Source: Microgenomates group bacterium
GTDB lineage: Bacteria; Patescibacteriota; Microgenomatia; UBA1406; GWC2-37-13
Assembly (NCBI GenBank): GCA_029906985.1
Contig: JARYMT010000002.1
Span: 124,001-188,000 of the forward strand
Direction of reading: 5' to 3'
DNA length: 64,000 bases
Shown: one piece after another, positions 1-7,659 of the stretch
Position numbering within the stretch: position 1 is the stretch's first letter
Layout of the letters: each line of letters opens with the position of its first letter
Program-made: the position numbers and the translations under genes
The notes under the pieces: model-generated
What the model saw: only the letters and a program-made list of their open reading frames with translations
Told to the model about the DNA's origin: nothing
Databases searched by the model: none

Positions 1-1
1 G

Positions 2-1816
2 ATTGGGTTTATGGGAATAATGGTGCCAATGGTTTTCCTTATCAACGGATTAACCAAGGGAAACTGGTTTGAGGCCTTTTTATTCGGAATATCAATCGCT
101 GTTGGTTTAACCCCGGAGATGTTACCGGCAATAATTACCGTTAATTTATCAAGAGGATCTGTAAATATGTCTAAGAAAAAGGTTATTGTCAAACAGTTAA
201 GCTCCATACAAAATTTTGGGGCAATGAATATACTTTGTACTGATAAAACCGGAACACTGACTTTAAATAAAATTGTTTTGATTGAAAATATCAATATATT
301 AGGAAAGGACGATCCGCAAGTATTACATTACGCCTACATTAACAGCTATTACCAAACAGGTTTTAAAAATCTTCTTGATACGGCAGTTCTTAAACATGCA
401 AAAGACAATAAAGTTAATAATGTAGATATTGATTACAAAAAAATCGATGAGCTTCCGTTTGATTTTAAACGTAGACGCGTATCAATTATCGTTGAAGATA
501 AAAAAGGGAAAAAAATCCTTATTTGTAAAGGAGCGGTTGAGGAAGTCTTAAGTATCTGCAGTTATTATGAGCTTGATAAGAAAGAACATCCACTTGACTC
601 AAAAGCTCTGAGAGAAATCAAACAGATGAATGAAAGATACAGTAAAGAAGGCTATCGCGTGATTGCCGTTGCCCATCAGCATGTAAACGGTGAACTTGAT
701 GGAGAAATCAACCAAAAAGAGAAAAATTTGGTATTTTCAGGTCTTATGACTTTTTTAGACCCTCCTAAAAAAAGTGCTATTGAAGCAATAAAAAAATTAA
801 ATCAATATGGTATAGAAGTTAAGATCTTAACCGGTGACAACGAACTGGTAACCAATAAAATCGCCAAAGATGTTGGAATAGATATTAAAGGAACTCTTTT
901 AGGAAAAGACGTTGAAAAAATGGATGATGCAACTCTACGAAAAAAGGCAGAAAACACCACTATTTTTGCCAAACTATCACCTGACGATAAAAGACGGGTA
1001 GTTGAAGCTTTAAAAAGTTCTGATCATGTGGTTGGATTTTTAGGCGATGGAATAAATGACGCTCCGGCTTTACGATCGGCCGATGTAGGAATTTCCGTTG
1101 ATGGCGGGGTTGATATTGCCAAAGAGTCGGCCGGTATCATTCTTCTTGAAACAAGCTTAAACATATTGGTTGATGGAGTCGTTGAAGGAAGAAAAGTATT
1201 CGGTAATATTACAAAGTATATAAAAATGGGGGCAAGTTCAAACTTTGGCAATATGTTTAGTGTCTTGGGTGCCAGTATATTTCTTCCGTTTTTACCGATG
1301 ACTGCAGCTCAAATTCTGGTTAATAATCTTCTTTATGATATCTCCCAGACTGCAATTCCACTTGACAACGTTGATCAAGAATATATTGAGAAACCAAGAA
1401 AATGGCAAATTAAAGACATAGGTCGCTTCATGTTATTCATCGGACCTATCAGTTCAATTTTCGATTATATGACTTACTTCATTATGCTCTTTGTTTTTCA
1501 TGCCTGGAATAATCCTTCACTATTTCAAACAGGCTGGTTTGTTGAATCGTTAGTCACCCAAACAATGATTGTTCATGTTATCCGAAGTCGAAAAATGCCT
1601 TTTTTTCAAACCTGGGCAAGTTTACCCCTAATAGCAACGACGTTTACAATAGTTGCAACAGGAATATTTATCACTTTCTCTCCTTTTGCCCATTTCTTTA
1701 GCTTTGTAAGATTGCCCGTATTCTACTGGCCGCTTCTTGGCTTAATGCTTTTAAGTTACATTATATTAACCCAATTAGTTAAAACGTGGTATATCAAAAA
1801 GTTTGGATATAATTAA
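2..1816 (+). CDS. mgtA: Mg2+-transporting P-type ATPase (MgtA-like), 3' part
   Basis: The frame is open at the left edge, so the N-terminus lies outside the window. Visible parts in order are membrane helix 4 with GLTPEMLPA, the phosphorylation loop DKTGTLTLNK, the nucleotide-binding domain, TGDN, the hinge GDGINDAPALRSADVG, and about six C-terminal membrane helices including NNLLYD and PLDNVD. This arrangement is typical of the MgtA/MgtB (type IIIB) magnesium importers in the inner membrane. The hinge and C-terminal helices match MgtA better than Ca2+ or Cu+ pumps, but transport specificity is inferred from family resemblance. Two tiny hydrophobic reading frames and a broken gene follow on the same strand. 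Confidence 0.9.
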   Translation: MGFMGIMVPMVFLINGLTKGNWFEAFLFGISIAVGLTPEMLPAIITVNLSRGSVNMSKKKVIVKQLSSIQNFGAMNILCTDKTGTLTLNKIVLIENINILGKDDPQVLHYAYINSYYQTGFKNLLDTAVLKHAKDNKVNNVDIDYKKIDELPFDFKRRRVSIIVEDKKGKKILICKGAVEEVLSICSYYELDKKEHPLDSKALREIKQMNERYSKEGYRVIAVAHQHVNGELDGEINQKEKNLVFSGLMTFLDPPKKSAIEAIKKLNQYGIEVKILTGDNELVTNKIAKDVGIDIKGTLLGKDVEKMDDATLRKKAENTTIFAKLSPDDKRRVVEALKSSDHVVGFLGDGINDAPALRSADVGISVDGGVDIAKESAGIILLETSLNILVDGVVEGRKVFGNITKYIKMGASSNFGNMFSVLGASIFLPFLPMTAAQILVNNLLYDISQTAIPLDNVDQEYIEKPRKWQIKDIGRFMLFIGPISSIFDYMTYFIMLFVFHAWNNPSLFQTGWFVESLVTQTMIVHVIRSRKMPFFQTWASLPLIATTFTIVATGIFITFSPFAHFFSFVRLPVFYWPLLGLMLLSYIILTQLVKTWYIKKFGYN

Positions 1817-1833
1817 ATCAACGATTATGGATT

Positions 1834-1902
1834 ATGAAGAAAATAATTATTCCTGTAATTTTAAGGGTAGTTTTTGCTTATTTAATATTTAGATTACTAT
1901 GA
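1834..1902 (+). CDS. Possible 22-residue hydrophobic peptide after mgtA
   Basis: ATG to TGA gives a 22-residue peptide starting MKKIIIPVILRVV and ending FRLL, one short hydrophobic segment after two lysines. Its stop overlaps the start of the next tiny frame as ATGA. It lies 18 bases after the mgtA stop. Small membrane peptides that bind MgtA-type pumps are known in enterobacteria (MgtS, MgtR), but no sequence similarity is claimed here. It could equally be chance in AT-rich DNA. Confidence 0.25.
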   Translation: MKKIIIPVILRVVFAYLIFRLL

Positions 1903-2009
1903 TTTATATTTTTATATTTGTGGCGGTAATAATAATTTTGTTTTGTATCTACAAAGTAACAAGGAAAAATAATGATAAATTAATAGAAATTAAATCAATT
2001 ATGTTATAA
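1899..2009 (+). CDS. Possible 36-residue single-helix membrane peptide
   Basis: The frame codes for MIYIFIFVAVIIILFCIYKV followed by a polar tail rich in Lys, Asn and Glu. It is one convincing membrane helix with a charged C-terminal tail. It starts inside the stop of the preceding 22-residue frame (ATGA), a layout that suggests translational coupling. No Shine-Dalgarno sequence is obvious. It may be a real small membrane protein, the dislocated N-terminus of the broken gene that follows, or chance. Confidence 0.3.
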   Translation: MIYIFIFVAVIIILFCIYKVTRKNNDKLIEIKSIML

Positions 2010-2463
2010 CATCAGATGGATATTTTAGAAAAAAATGGCGAAGACATCATTATAAAAACCTTACTAATTTTGGATTAAGTATTATTGTTGGATTAATTTT
2101 TCTAAAGACACCTTTTTTTCGAGAACTGGTATTTCATATTGGTAACCTTGGATATATTGGCGCTTTTTTTGGAGGAATTTTATTTGTTTCAACATTTACA
2201 GTATCTATAGGAACAGCACTACTTCTTTTATTAGCCGAGACTCTTCATTCAATCGAAATCGGATTGATTGTGCTGGTTTAGGTGCGGTAGTCGGAGATTT
2301 GACAATATTTCATTACATTAGAAACAAAGGTTTGGATAGCGAAATAAAACATTTAGTTAAAGTGCTCGGTGGAGATAAGATAATCCATCTTATCCATACT
2401 AAATACTTTAGCTGGACTCTGCCTGTATTTGGAGCAATTATTGTATTGCACCGAGCTACATAA
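1994..2463 (+). pseudogene. Broken small polytopic membrane protein gene
   Basis: Two frames together spell a familiar small membrane protein of Patescibacteria. The first, from about 2018 to 2281, reads FRKKWRRHHYKNLTNFGLS and then hydrophobic helices ending TLHSIEIGLIVLV. The second, from about 2271 to 2463, continues AGLGAVVGDLTIFHYIRNK and ends FSWTLPVFGAIIV before running into a stop. One base is missing near 2270. The normal C-terminus, which in relatives continues after the GAxII segment, is absent. No ATG is found in frame at the front, so the N-terminus may also be damaged. Function is unknown. Confidence 0.65.
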
Positions 2464-3089
2464 TCTATTTTCAATAAGCCTCTTCCAATAATATCATCTA
2501 TTAATTTGTCCGAAACATAACCGTTATAGTCCGCTCGAATAAAAAGTTCAAGAATTTGTCCGATAAGAGATTTTCTGGTTATATTTTTTATGTACGTACC
2601 CTCTATGGTAAATCCATTATCTTCTACCTGAATTGCAGTTAAAGGAAGTTTATATTTTCGTTTAGGTGTTGGAAAAAACTTTGGTGCAACATAAGGTTTA
2701 TCGGGTTGAATAAATTTACGAAGAGGCTTTTCCATTTCCGGATATGATTTTGTATCGTCAAATTTACTAGTGGGAATAATGAATTTAGGAAATTGAATTA
2801 GTGCTGTGATTTTTCCAACCGCTTCCAGTCCTGCAAAAAGATTTTTCAAACTTTTGGCAAATTGAAGTTGCATTTCTGCCATCTGTTTAAAAACTCCAGT
2901 TACCGATTCAGCAGTTTCCGTATAGCTTTGAACAAGCTCTCTTAGTCCTTCAGTTAAAGCCTTGAATTGATTGCTTGATACAACAATAAATTGATATGCT
3001 TCCTGTTCCTTTTTAGTTAGAACTATGCCTTGTTCGGCTTTTTTGACGATTGCTCCAATTGAATTTTTGCTATTTCTTAATTTTGGCAT
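2313..3089 (-). CDS. Unrecognised soluble protein with displaced C-terminus
   Basis: I chose the MPKLRNSKNS start at 3089 because GGGG sits a few bases upstream. An earlier ATG at 3104 would add only five residues. The first roughly 205 residues look genuine: a helical, Gln-rich middle (EMQLQFAKSLKNLFAGLEAV) and a Lys/Pro-rich linker before a domain ending IIGRGLLKIDYV. From about 2465 to 2313 the frame runs antisense through the broken membrane protein gene, so the last 50 or so residues are almost certainly read-through of foreign sequence. The gene has therefore lost its natural 3' end. I do not recognise the family. Confidence 0.6.
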   Translation of the reverse strand: MPKLRNSKNSIGAIVKKAEQGIVLTKKEQEAYQFIVVSSNQFKALTEGLRELVQSYTETAESVTGVFKQMAEMQLQFAKSLKNLFAGLEAVGKITALIQFPKFIIPTSKFDDTKSYPEMEKPLRKFIQPDKPYVAPKFFPTPKRKYKLPLTAIQVEDNGFTIEGTYIKNITRKSLIGQILELFIRADYNGYVSDKLIDDIIGRGLLKIDYVARCNTIIAPNTGRVQLKYLVWIRWIILSPPSTLTKCFISLSKPLFLM

Positions 3090-3104
3090 GTCCCCATTAT
3101 ACAT

Positions 3105-3560
3105 CTCGTTGTTTGTCCTTAAAAGAGCTTGTTTTGCCTTTTTTATATGTGTGGCATTTGTGACATTTTTGCCTCAGATTACAGGATTAAAGCTTCAAAG
3201 AATGTTCTATAATATTAGGTAAGTATCCTGGAGAAGGATCGAGACTATAAGGATTAAAAAATTCCAGATCAGGATGCTCCGCCAGTAGTAGAACATCTCT
3301 TTAGTTCGATAGGCAAACTAAAGAAAGGACCGATGGCAATTAAAAACAAAAACAAAAAAAATATACTCCGCTTTCAGAAAAATTTTAACTGATACAAAAA
3401 AGGCTGCCAACTGCTTTTGTATCAATTTTTTAGCCCCGGCGTTAAAAGAAAAATTTTTCATGAGCCGTTTTATTTTTTTATTAGCTTGTCAAGACGTGCT
3501 TAAAAAAATAAGAAGGGAAGTTAAGACTTCCAAAATAATCTGATTTTTTCTTACGATGCA
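3105..3560. other. Intergenic stretch with short hairpins
   Basis: No gene is apparent here. It contains a weak ATCC/GGAT hairpin near 3228, an 8-bp hairpin (CTTTAGTT at 3299-3306 with AACTAAAG at 3316-3323), and two copies of the word CGAT(A)GGCAA at about 3307 and 3331. It also holds the 10-bp terminator-like hairpin listed separately and an AT-only inverted repeat (TATTTTTTTA at 3471-3480 with TAAAAAAATA at 3501-3510). I could not match it to a known riboswitch class. Confidence 0.5.
3390..3431 (+). terminator. Intrinsic terminator-like hairpin
   Basis: A perfect 10-bp stem (TGATACAAAA at 3390-3399 with TTTTGTATCA at 3415-3424) encloses a 15-nt loop and is followed by six T residues at 3426-3431 on the plus strand. 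The form is that of a Rho-independent terminator, although no plus-strand gene is evident immediately upstream. Confidence 0.5.
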
Positions 3561-4442
3561 TCAACGACAATGCTGACACAGATCTACGAGCTTTTTGCCA
3601 GCTTCAACAGATACCAGCTGAATCGTCGAATGGTTAATGTTATATTTCGATAAAAGCATCTGTTTAATCTCTGTTAGTTTTTCTGCATAAACGGAATCTG
3701 AAGAAAGCCCGTTAGCTATAATATGAGTAGTAAGTAAAGTATCTTTCGAACCGGTTTTCCACACGTGCAAATCTTCTAGTGATTTCACACCTTCGATAGA
3801 CAATAAATTTTTCTTCAATTTTTCAATGTTTACATCTGTGGGGACTACTTCCATGAGGACATGAACTGTTTCCATGACTAAAGTAATAGCTTCCTTGGCA
3901 AGTAACACTGATAATATCAATGAAATCCCCGCATCAGCCCATTGCCAGTTAAAAACCAATACAAGAACTGCTGCTACAATCACACCCGCCGAAAACAAAA
4001 CGTCCTGAAGAGAATGAAGAAAGGCGGATTTAATATTCATACTTTCCTTTGCATGATCGTGGAGAAGTTTTGTTGCAATCATATTGCCGATAAACGCAAC
4101 AACTGCTATAGCCAACATCCATCCTCCTAAAATTAATTGAGGATGTAACAAGCGTTGTATTGCTTCATATCCGATAACAATTATGGAAACAAGCAAAAAA
4201 ACACTGTTTAGGAGTGCTACAAGAACTTCTGTCCGTTTATATCCATATGAGTGCTTTATATCTATTTTCTTGGAACTTGCCCGTTCACCAAATAAACTGA
4301 TGACCATAGCTCCCGCATCAAAGAAGTTATGAACCGCGTCAGAAATGATTGCCAAACTGCCAATAAAAAGTCCAATAATAATTTCAACCATCGTAATGAT
4401 GACGTTAATACCGATTGAAATGAGTAAATTTTTTTCTTTCAT
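3561..4442 (-). CDS. Cation diffusion facilitator (Zn2+ or similar efflux)
   Basis: This 293-residue protein has the CDF layout of six membrane helices and a C-terminal cytoplasmic domain. The metal-site motifs are visible: DAVHNFFD in helix 2 and HSLQD in helix 5, the His/Asp pattern of the ZitB/CzcD branch. It should exchange Zn2+ (or Cd2+/Co2+) for protons across the membrane. Its start overlaps the stop of the DUF134 gene by four bases (ATGA), so the two are translated together. The C-terminus ends DLCQHCR, a possible extra metal-binding Cys/His tail. Confidence 0.9.
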   Translation of the reverse strand: MKEKNLLISIGINVIITMVEIIIGLFIGSLAIISDAVHNFFDAGAMVISLFGERASSKKIDIKHSYGYKRTEVLVALLNSVFLLVSIIVIGYEAIQRLLHPQLILGGWMLAIAVVAFIGNMIATKLLHDHAKESMNIKSAFLHSLQDVLFSAGVIVAAVLVLVFNWQWADAGISLILSVLLAKEAITLVMETVHVLMEVVPTDVNIEKLKKNLLSIEGVKSLEDLHVWKTGSKDTLLTTHIIANGLSSDSVYAEKLTEIKQMLLSKYNINHSTIQLVSVEAGKKLVDLCQHCR

Positions 4443-4729
4443 GTTTGGTTATTTTCCCTCTTTTCTATTTTTATGGCTTTTCCTTTAATGATCGCCTCAG
4501 CCACTTTTTTCTGGGCGCTGGCCAAAATCCGGGCAAATGTCGGCTGGGAGATATTCATTTTTAAAGCGGCTTTTGTCTGTTCCAGGCCGTCTATTTCATA
4601 GAGTTTAAGCGCTTCAATTTCATCCGGCAAAAGAACTATCTCCTCAAGAAGATGCATTGGAACTCCTTGGGGTTTGAAATATAAAGCGTTTGGCCGAAAA
4701 CGCAAACGGCGGCAAAGTTTTGGTCTCAT
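4439..4729 (-). CDS. DUF134 (UPF0251) helix-turn-helix DNA-binding protein
   Basis: The 96-residue protein begins MRPKLCRRLRF and contains a helix-turn-helix around residues 40-75 (EIDGLEQTKAALKMNISQPTFARIL). This is diagnostic of DUF134, which occurs in anaerobes beside metal and iron-sulfur genes. It is probably a local transcriptional regulator. It lies in one run with the DUF5320 gene upstream and the CDF gene downstream. The start lacks a clear Shine-Dalgarno sequence. Confidence 0.88.
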   Translation of the reverse strand: MRPKLCRRLRFRPNALYFKPQGVPMHLLEEIVLLPDEIEALKLYEIDGLEQTKAALKMNISQPTFARILASAQKKVAEAIIKGKAIKIEKRENNQT

Positions 4730-4755
4730 ATATTTTTTGATAAAATAACTATTAA

Positions 4756-4804
4756 AGTCCCTGTCTGGTCTTAATCTTTTTTTGCTCTCGACCAGACAGG
4801 GACT
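4756..4804 (-). terminator. Perfect 15-bp inverted repeat between DUF5320 and DUF134 genes
   Basis: AGTCCCTGTCTGGTC (4756-4770) pairs perfectly with GACCAGACAGGGACT (4790-4804) around a 19-nt loop. Read on the minus strand it follows the DUF5320 gene and is followed by TTTAATAG, a poor U-tract. It could be a partial terminator or processing hairpin that lowers expression of the downstream DUF134-CDF pair. Confidence 0.55.
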
Positions 4805-4814
4805 CCTGTTCCCG

Positions 4815-5072
4815 TTACTTACCGATCGAATTTAATTCTTTTTCCACATCTTCCAGTTCTTCCTGAAGAGCCTTTTGATAATCTTCCAGATCTTTCCGTT
4901 TTTCTTCAGCGGTTTCCGGCTCGTTCCAACCGTAGCAGCGGCCTAAACCCCGTCCATAACGACCTCTAAAATAATAACCCATTCTTCTTTCGAAACCTAT
5001 TCCGCATCGTCCTAATCCTCGACCAGTCATTGGTCCTTGACCTTGCGGCCCTGTTTTGTCCATGTTTGGCAT
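4815..5072 (-). CDS. DUF5320 Gly/Arg-rich small protein
   Basis: The start is set at MPNMDKTG (5072) because AAAGGAGGTGAG lies just upstream. The longer frame from 5093 begins inside that ribosome-binding site. The N-terminal half carries GPMTGRGLGRCG and a second GRGLGRCYGW, the signature of DUF5320. The C-terminal half is a charged coiled coil (EDYQKALQEELEDVEKEL). Members are found next to DUF134 and metal-cofactor genes in anaerobes. The molecular role is unknown. Confidence 0.85.
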   Translation of the reverse strand: MPNMDKTGPQGQGPMTGRGLGRCGIGFERRMGYYFRGRYGRGLGRCYGWNEPETAEEKRKDLEDYQKALQEELEDVEKELNSIGK

Positions 5073-5095
5073 ATTTATCTCACCTCCTTTCAATT

Positions 5096-5138
5096 ATGAA
5101 TACCTATTCATTATAGATAGGGGGGGTGGTTTTGTCAA
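5096..5138 (-). promoter_or_regulatory. Consensus sigma-70 promoter with palindromic operator
   Basis: On the minus strand TTGACA (5133-5138) and TATAAT (5110-5115) are both perfect and separated by 17 bp. Directly downstream, over the expected transcription start, lies a perfect 16-bp palindrome ATGAATACCTATTCAT (5096-5111). Its core is TGAA-N6-TTCA, the half-site and spacing used by SmtB/ArsR-type metal sensors. It is followed by the strong Shine-Dalgarno of the DUF5320 gene. Repression released by metal is inferred. No ArsR gene is in this window. Confidence 0.75.
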
Positions 5139-5233
5139 GGGGAATTAGAATATTTTTAAATGTCTCAAAGTGGATTGCTGCGCCAATCCTTTAAACCGGC
5201 GCCGGCAGCTGTCTGCCACCACCGCGGCTTTCT

Positions 5234-6259
5234 TCAACCCTGTTTCAACGATAGCAATATAAAATTTTTCGATTTATTTATAAAATAGACGATAAATACG
5301 CTGATTAAAAAAACCAGGACAAAAATTTCCAGTGGAGAAAAACTTTTTTTAAAATTGATTAAAGGATCTAAAACCAAATAATGAATAAAATATAAAGAGT
5401 AAGAATTGCCCGCCAAAAAATTAATTATTTTTTTAGAAAAATTGAGTTTTAAAAATTTCAATTGACTTAAAAAAATTAGTAAAAAACAAGTCATTAAGCC
5501 ATAAATCAAAAAATATATATCCGGTGGATATTTTTTTTGAATCAACACATAATTTGAATCAAAAAAGAGATTTTTTTGGAAAATAAAAAGGGAAAAAGCC
5601 AGGAGGGTAAAAAAAACCAAATACTTTTGGTAATCTTTTTTTCTTTGATCAAAAAAGGCAAAAAAGAAGGCGATAAAATAAACCAACAACCAGGGGAAAA
5701 ACATCAAAAACCGATAATTTTCTCCTGTCGGACGAAAATTAATAAAATAAATAGAAAAAAAACAAGAATTTAGAAATAATAAATAATAAAGAAATTTTTT
5801 GTGATTTTTTAAATAAATTAATATCGGAAAGAATAAGGTTAGCTGAATAAAAAGCAACACAAACCAATTGTGATTTACTCCGCCAATTAAAAACAAGGAT
5901 TTAATAAAAAAGGGGCGGTTGTTTTGCAGACCGAGCCCTTTGAAAAAATTGGGAAAAAACCACCATAAAAAATAATGCGAGAAAAGATAAATATAATAAG
6001 GAACAAGCAGCCTTTTTAATCTCTTACCAATCCAGTATCCTGCTTTTTGTAAATCTTTAAAACCCGTCTGATATTTTAAATATAAAATATATGCTGAAGC
6101 AAAAACAAAAGCGACGACAACAAAATGCAAATAATTCCATATCTCAAATATCAATTTCTGGTCGGTGAAATAGGAAAGACTATGAATTAAAATCAACGCC
6201 GCGATGCTTATCGATTTTAACCAGTCTAAAAAAAATAATCTTTGATTAATTTCCTTCAT
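5234..6259 (-). CDS. Acyltransferase 3 family membrane protein
   Basis: The start is taken at MKEINQRL (6259), preceded by AAAGGGG. A longer GTG-initiated frame from 6295 runs through that site. The protein is strongly hydrophobic, with about ten helices. It opens with LFFLDWLKSISIAALILIHS, the family pattern with its conserved His. It also shows GNSYSLYFIHYLVL near the C-terminus. Such proteins move acyl groups onto surface sugars or lipids. The acceptor is unknown. Confidence 0.8.
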   Translation of the reverse strand: MKEINQRLFFLDWLKSISIAALILIHSLSYFTDQKLIFEIWNYLHFVVVAFVFASAYILYLKYQTGFKDLQKAGYWIGKRLKRLLVPYYIYLFSHYFLWWFFPNFFKGLGLQNNRPFFIKSLFLIGGVNHNWFVLLFIQLTLFFPILIYLKNHKKFLYYLLFLNSCFFSIYFINFRPTGENYRFLMFFPWLLVYFIAFFFAFFDQRKKDYQKYLVFFTLLAFSLFIFQKNLFFDSNYVLIQKKYPPDIYFLIYGLMTCFLLIFLSQLKFLKLNFSKKIINFLAGNSYSLYFIHYLVLDPLINFKKSFSPLEIFVLVFLISVFIVYFINKSKNFILLSLKQG

Positions 6260-6399
6260 AAAAAATTTACCCCTTTCGCTTATTTTGTCAACCACTGCCC
6301 CAAAAAAAAATTATATCTTTAAATCCGGGCTGCTTTGGTTACACGTCTTGCGCCGCCTGAATTCTATTGGCCATCTTATTGGTAAATTGTTTGTTTAAT

Positions 6400-7497
6400 T
6401 TAAGAGAAGCTTTGGGCAATGATTTTTTTCCCGGCTTCTGAAATATAATAGTCTTTAAAATAATCTCCAATTTGGGCAACAATCTTTTTTTTAACCGTCA
6501 AGGCTAATTGACGGTTTTTAACAATTACAAACATCGATGGTCCGGCCGAACTCATTCCGGCGTAGATGGCATTATTTTCTTTGGCAATTTTTAAAAATTT
6601 ATTTATTATTGTTGCCCCATAAGTCCAGCGTAAAAATTCAGTAATTCCATTTTCATGTAAATTCCATAGGTTTGAATAAAGCTTTTTTTTATTTTTTTTT
6701 AAAAAAATAGGAATTAAAATATTTTCTAAATATGATTCTAATTTTTTTCCATATTTTGCCTGAAATTTTTTAACATATTTTTCGGCAGTTTCCAGACAAA
6801 GGGTTTCGCTTTTTTGAGCGCTGTTCTTGTTTGAATAACCATCAGCCAAGATAAATTTCTCTTTATTGGCGATTGCCACCAAGACATAAATATCCGGCGC
6901 CTCGATGTTGCCTGTATATTTTCCCTTTGTGTCGGTCAAAACAAAGCCGCCAAAAAGAATACTCGCTTCTCCAATACCCGTATCCGGCTCCATAAATATT
7001 TTTAAATGATTGCTTTCATCGTTTTCTACATAATTGTGGGTTAAAATGTCAAAGATTTCTTGTTTATTAAACGGTCGATAGAATAATTCATTTAAGCCGT
7101 AAAAAACTGCGGTATTAAATGAGACATTTGAACCTAAACCGGTATGCAATAGAGAATTAGATCGGCAGTGGGTAATTTGGATTTTTTTTGGATCGTTATT
7201 AGTCAATTGACAAAATAAAAGTCGCAAATGTTTGGCGGTCGCCGGAACACTTGATTCTTTTTCATGGTCAAATTTATCAGCATATCTAATTATTACTTCA
7301 GAATTTTTCATCGAAACAGAGATTCCGATCCCTCCACCGCCGGGTTGTGGCGGTTTCATTGCTAAAAAATTAAAAACGCTAAAGTGAAGTCTGGCCGGCG
7401 CTTTTACCTTTACCAATCGGCAATGTTTCGAAGTTTTCTTATACCATTTTTTTGAGATATGAAAATAGTTGCCGGGATAAAAAGTAACGTTTTCCAT
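6400..7497 (-). CDS. GHMP kinase-fold protein, beta-RFAP synthase-like
   Basis: The N-terminal part reads VKAPARLHFSVFNF and then GGGGIGISV, and the nucleotide loop is HTGLGSNVSFNTAV. Both resemble beta-ribofuranosylaminobenzene 5'-phosphate synthase (the first enzyme of methanopterin-type side chains) more than homoserine or mevalonate kinases. Later motifs are DTGIGEASILFGGFVL and AGMSSAGPSMFV, typical of GHMP proteins. The length (365) is slightly above the usual. No other pterin-pathway gene is nearby, so the substrate is uncertain and a sugar-kinase role remains possible. Confidence 0.7.
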   Translation of the reverse strand: MENVTFYPGNYFHISKKWYKKTSKHCRLVKVKAPARLHFSVFNFLAMKPPQPGGGGIGISVSMKNSEVIIRYADKFDHEKESSVPATAKHLRLLFCQLTNNDPKKIQITHCRSNSLLHTGLGSNVSFNTAVFYGLNELFYRPFNKQEIFDILTHNYVENDESNHLKIFMEPDTGIGEASILFGGFVLTDTKGKYTGNIEAPDIYVLVAIANKEKFILADGYSNKNSAQKSETLCLETAEKYVKKFQAKYGKKLESYLENILIPIFLKKNKKKLYSNLWNLHENGITEFLRWTYGATIINKFLKIAKENNAIYAGMSSAGPSMFVIVKNRQLALTVKKKIVAQIGDYFKDYYISEAGKKIIAQSFS

Positions 7498-7635
7498 CGG
7501 TTTTGTTTTTTTAATATTTTTTTATTTTACTAAAAATGTTTTAAAAATTAATCAGAATTCTTGTTTATCAAGTTCAACCAATAAATTATCTCAAAAAAAA
7601 AACTAAAATCACACATTTATATTTGGCGTTAGAAA

Positions 7636-7644
7636 TGATAAAAT
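7636..7644 (+). promoter_or_regulatory. Extended -10 element TGATAAAAT
   Basis: TGATAAAAT lies 15 bases before the ATG of the alpha/beta hydrolase gene. The same 9-mer precedes the aminotransferase at 17037, tRNA-His at 55337 and the gene at 63309. It fits an extended -10 box giving a very short leader. Confidence 0.5.
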
Positions 7645-7659
7645 AACTAGAGAAAAAAT

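Noticed and set aside
3461-3520. AT-only inverted repeat as a terminator
   Set aside because: TATTTTTTTA/TAAAAAAATA is expected by chance in such AT-rich DNA and has no GC base pairs.
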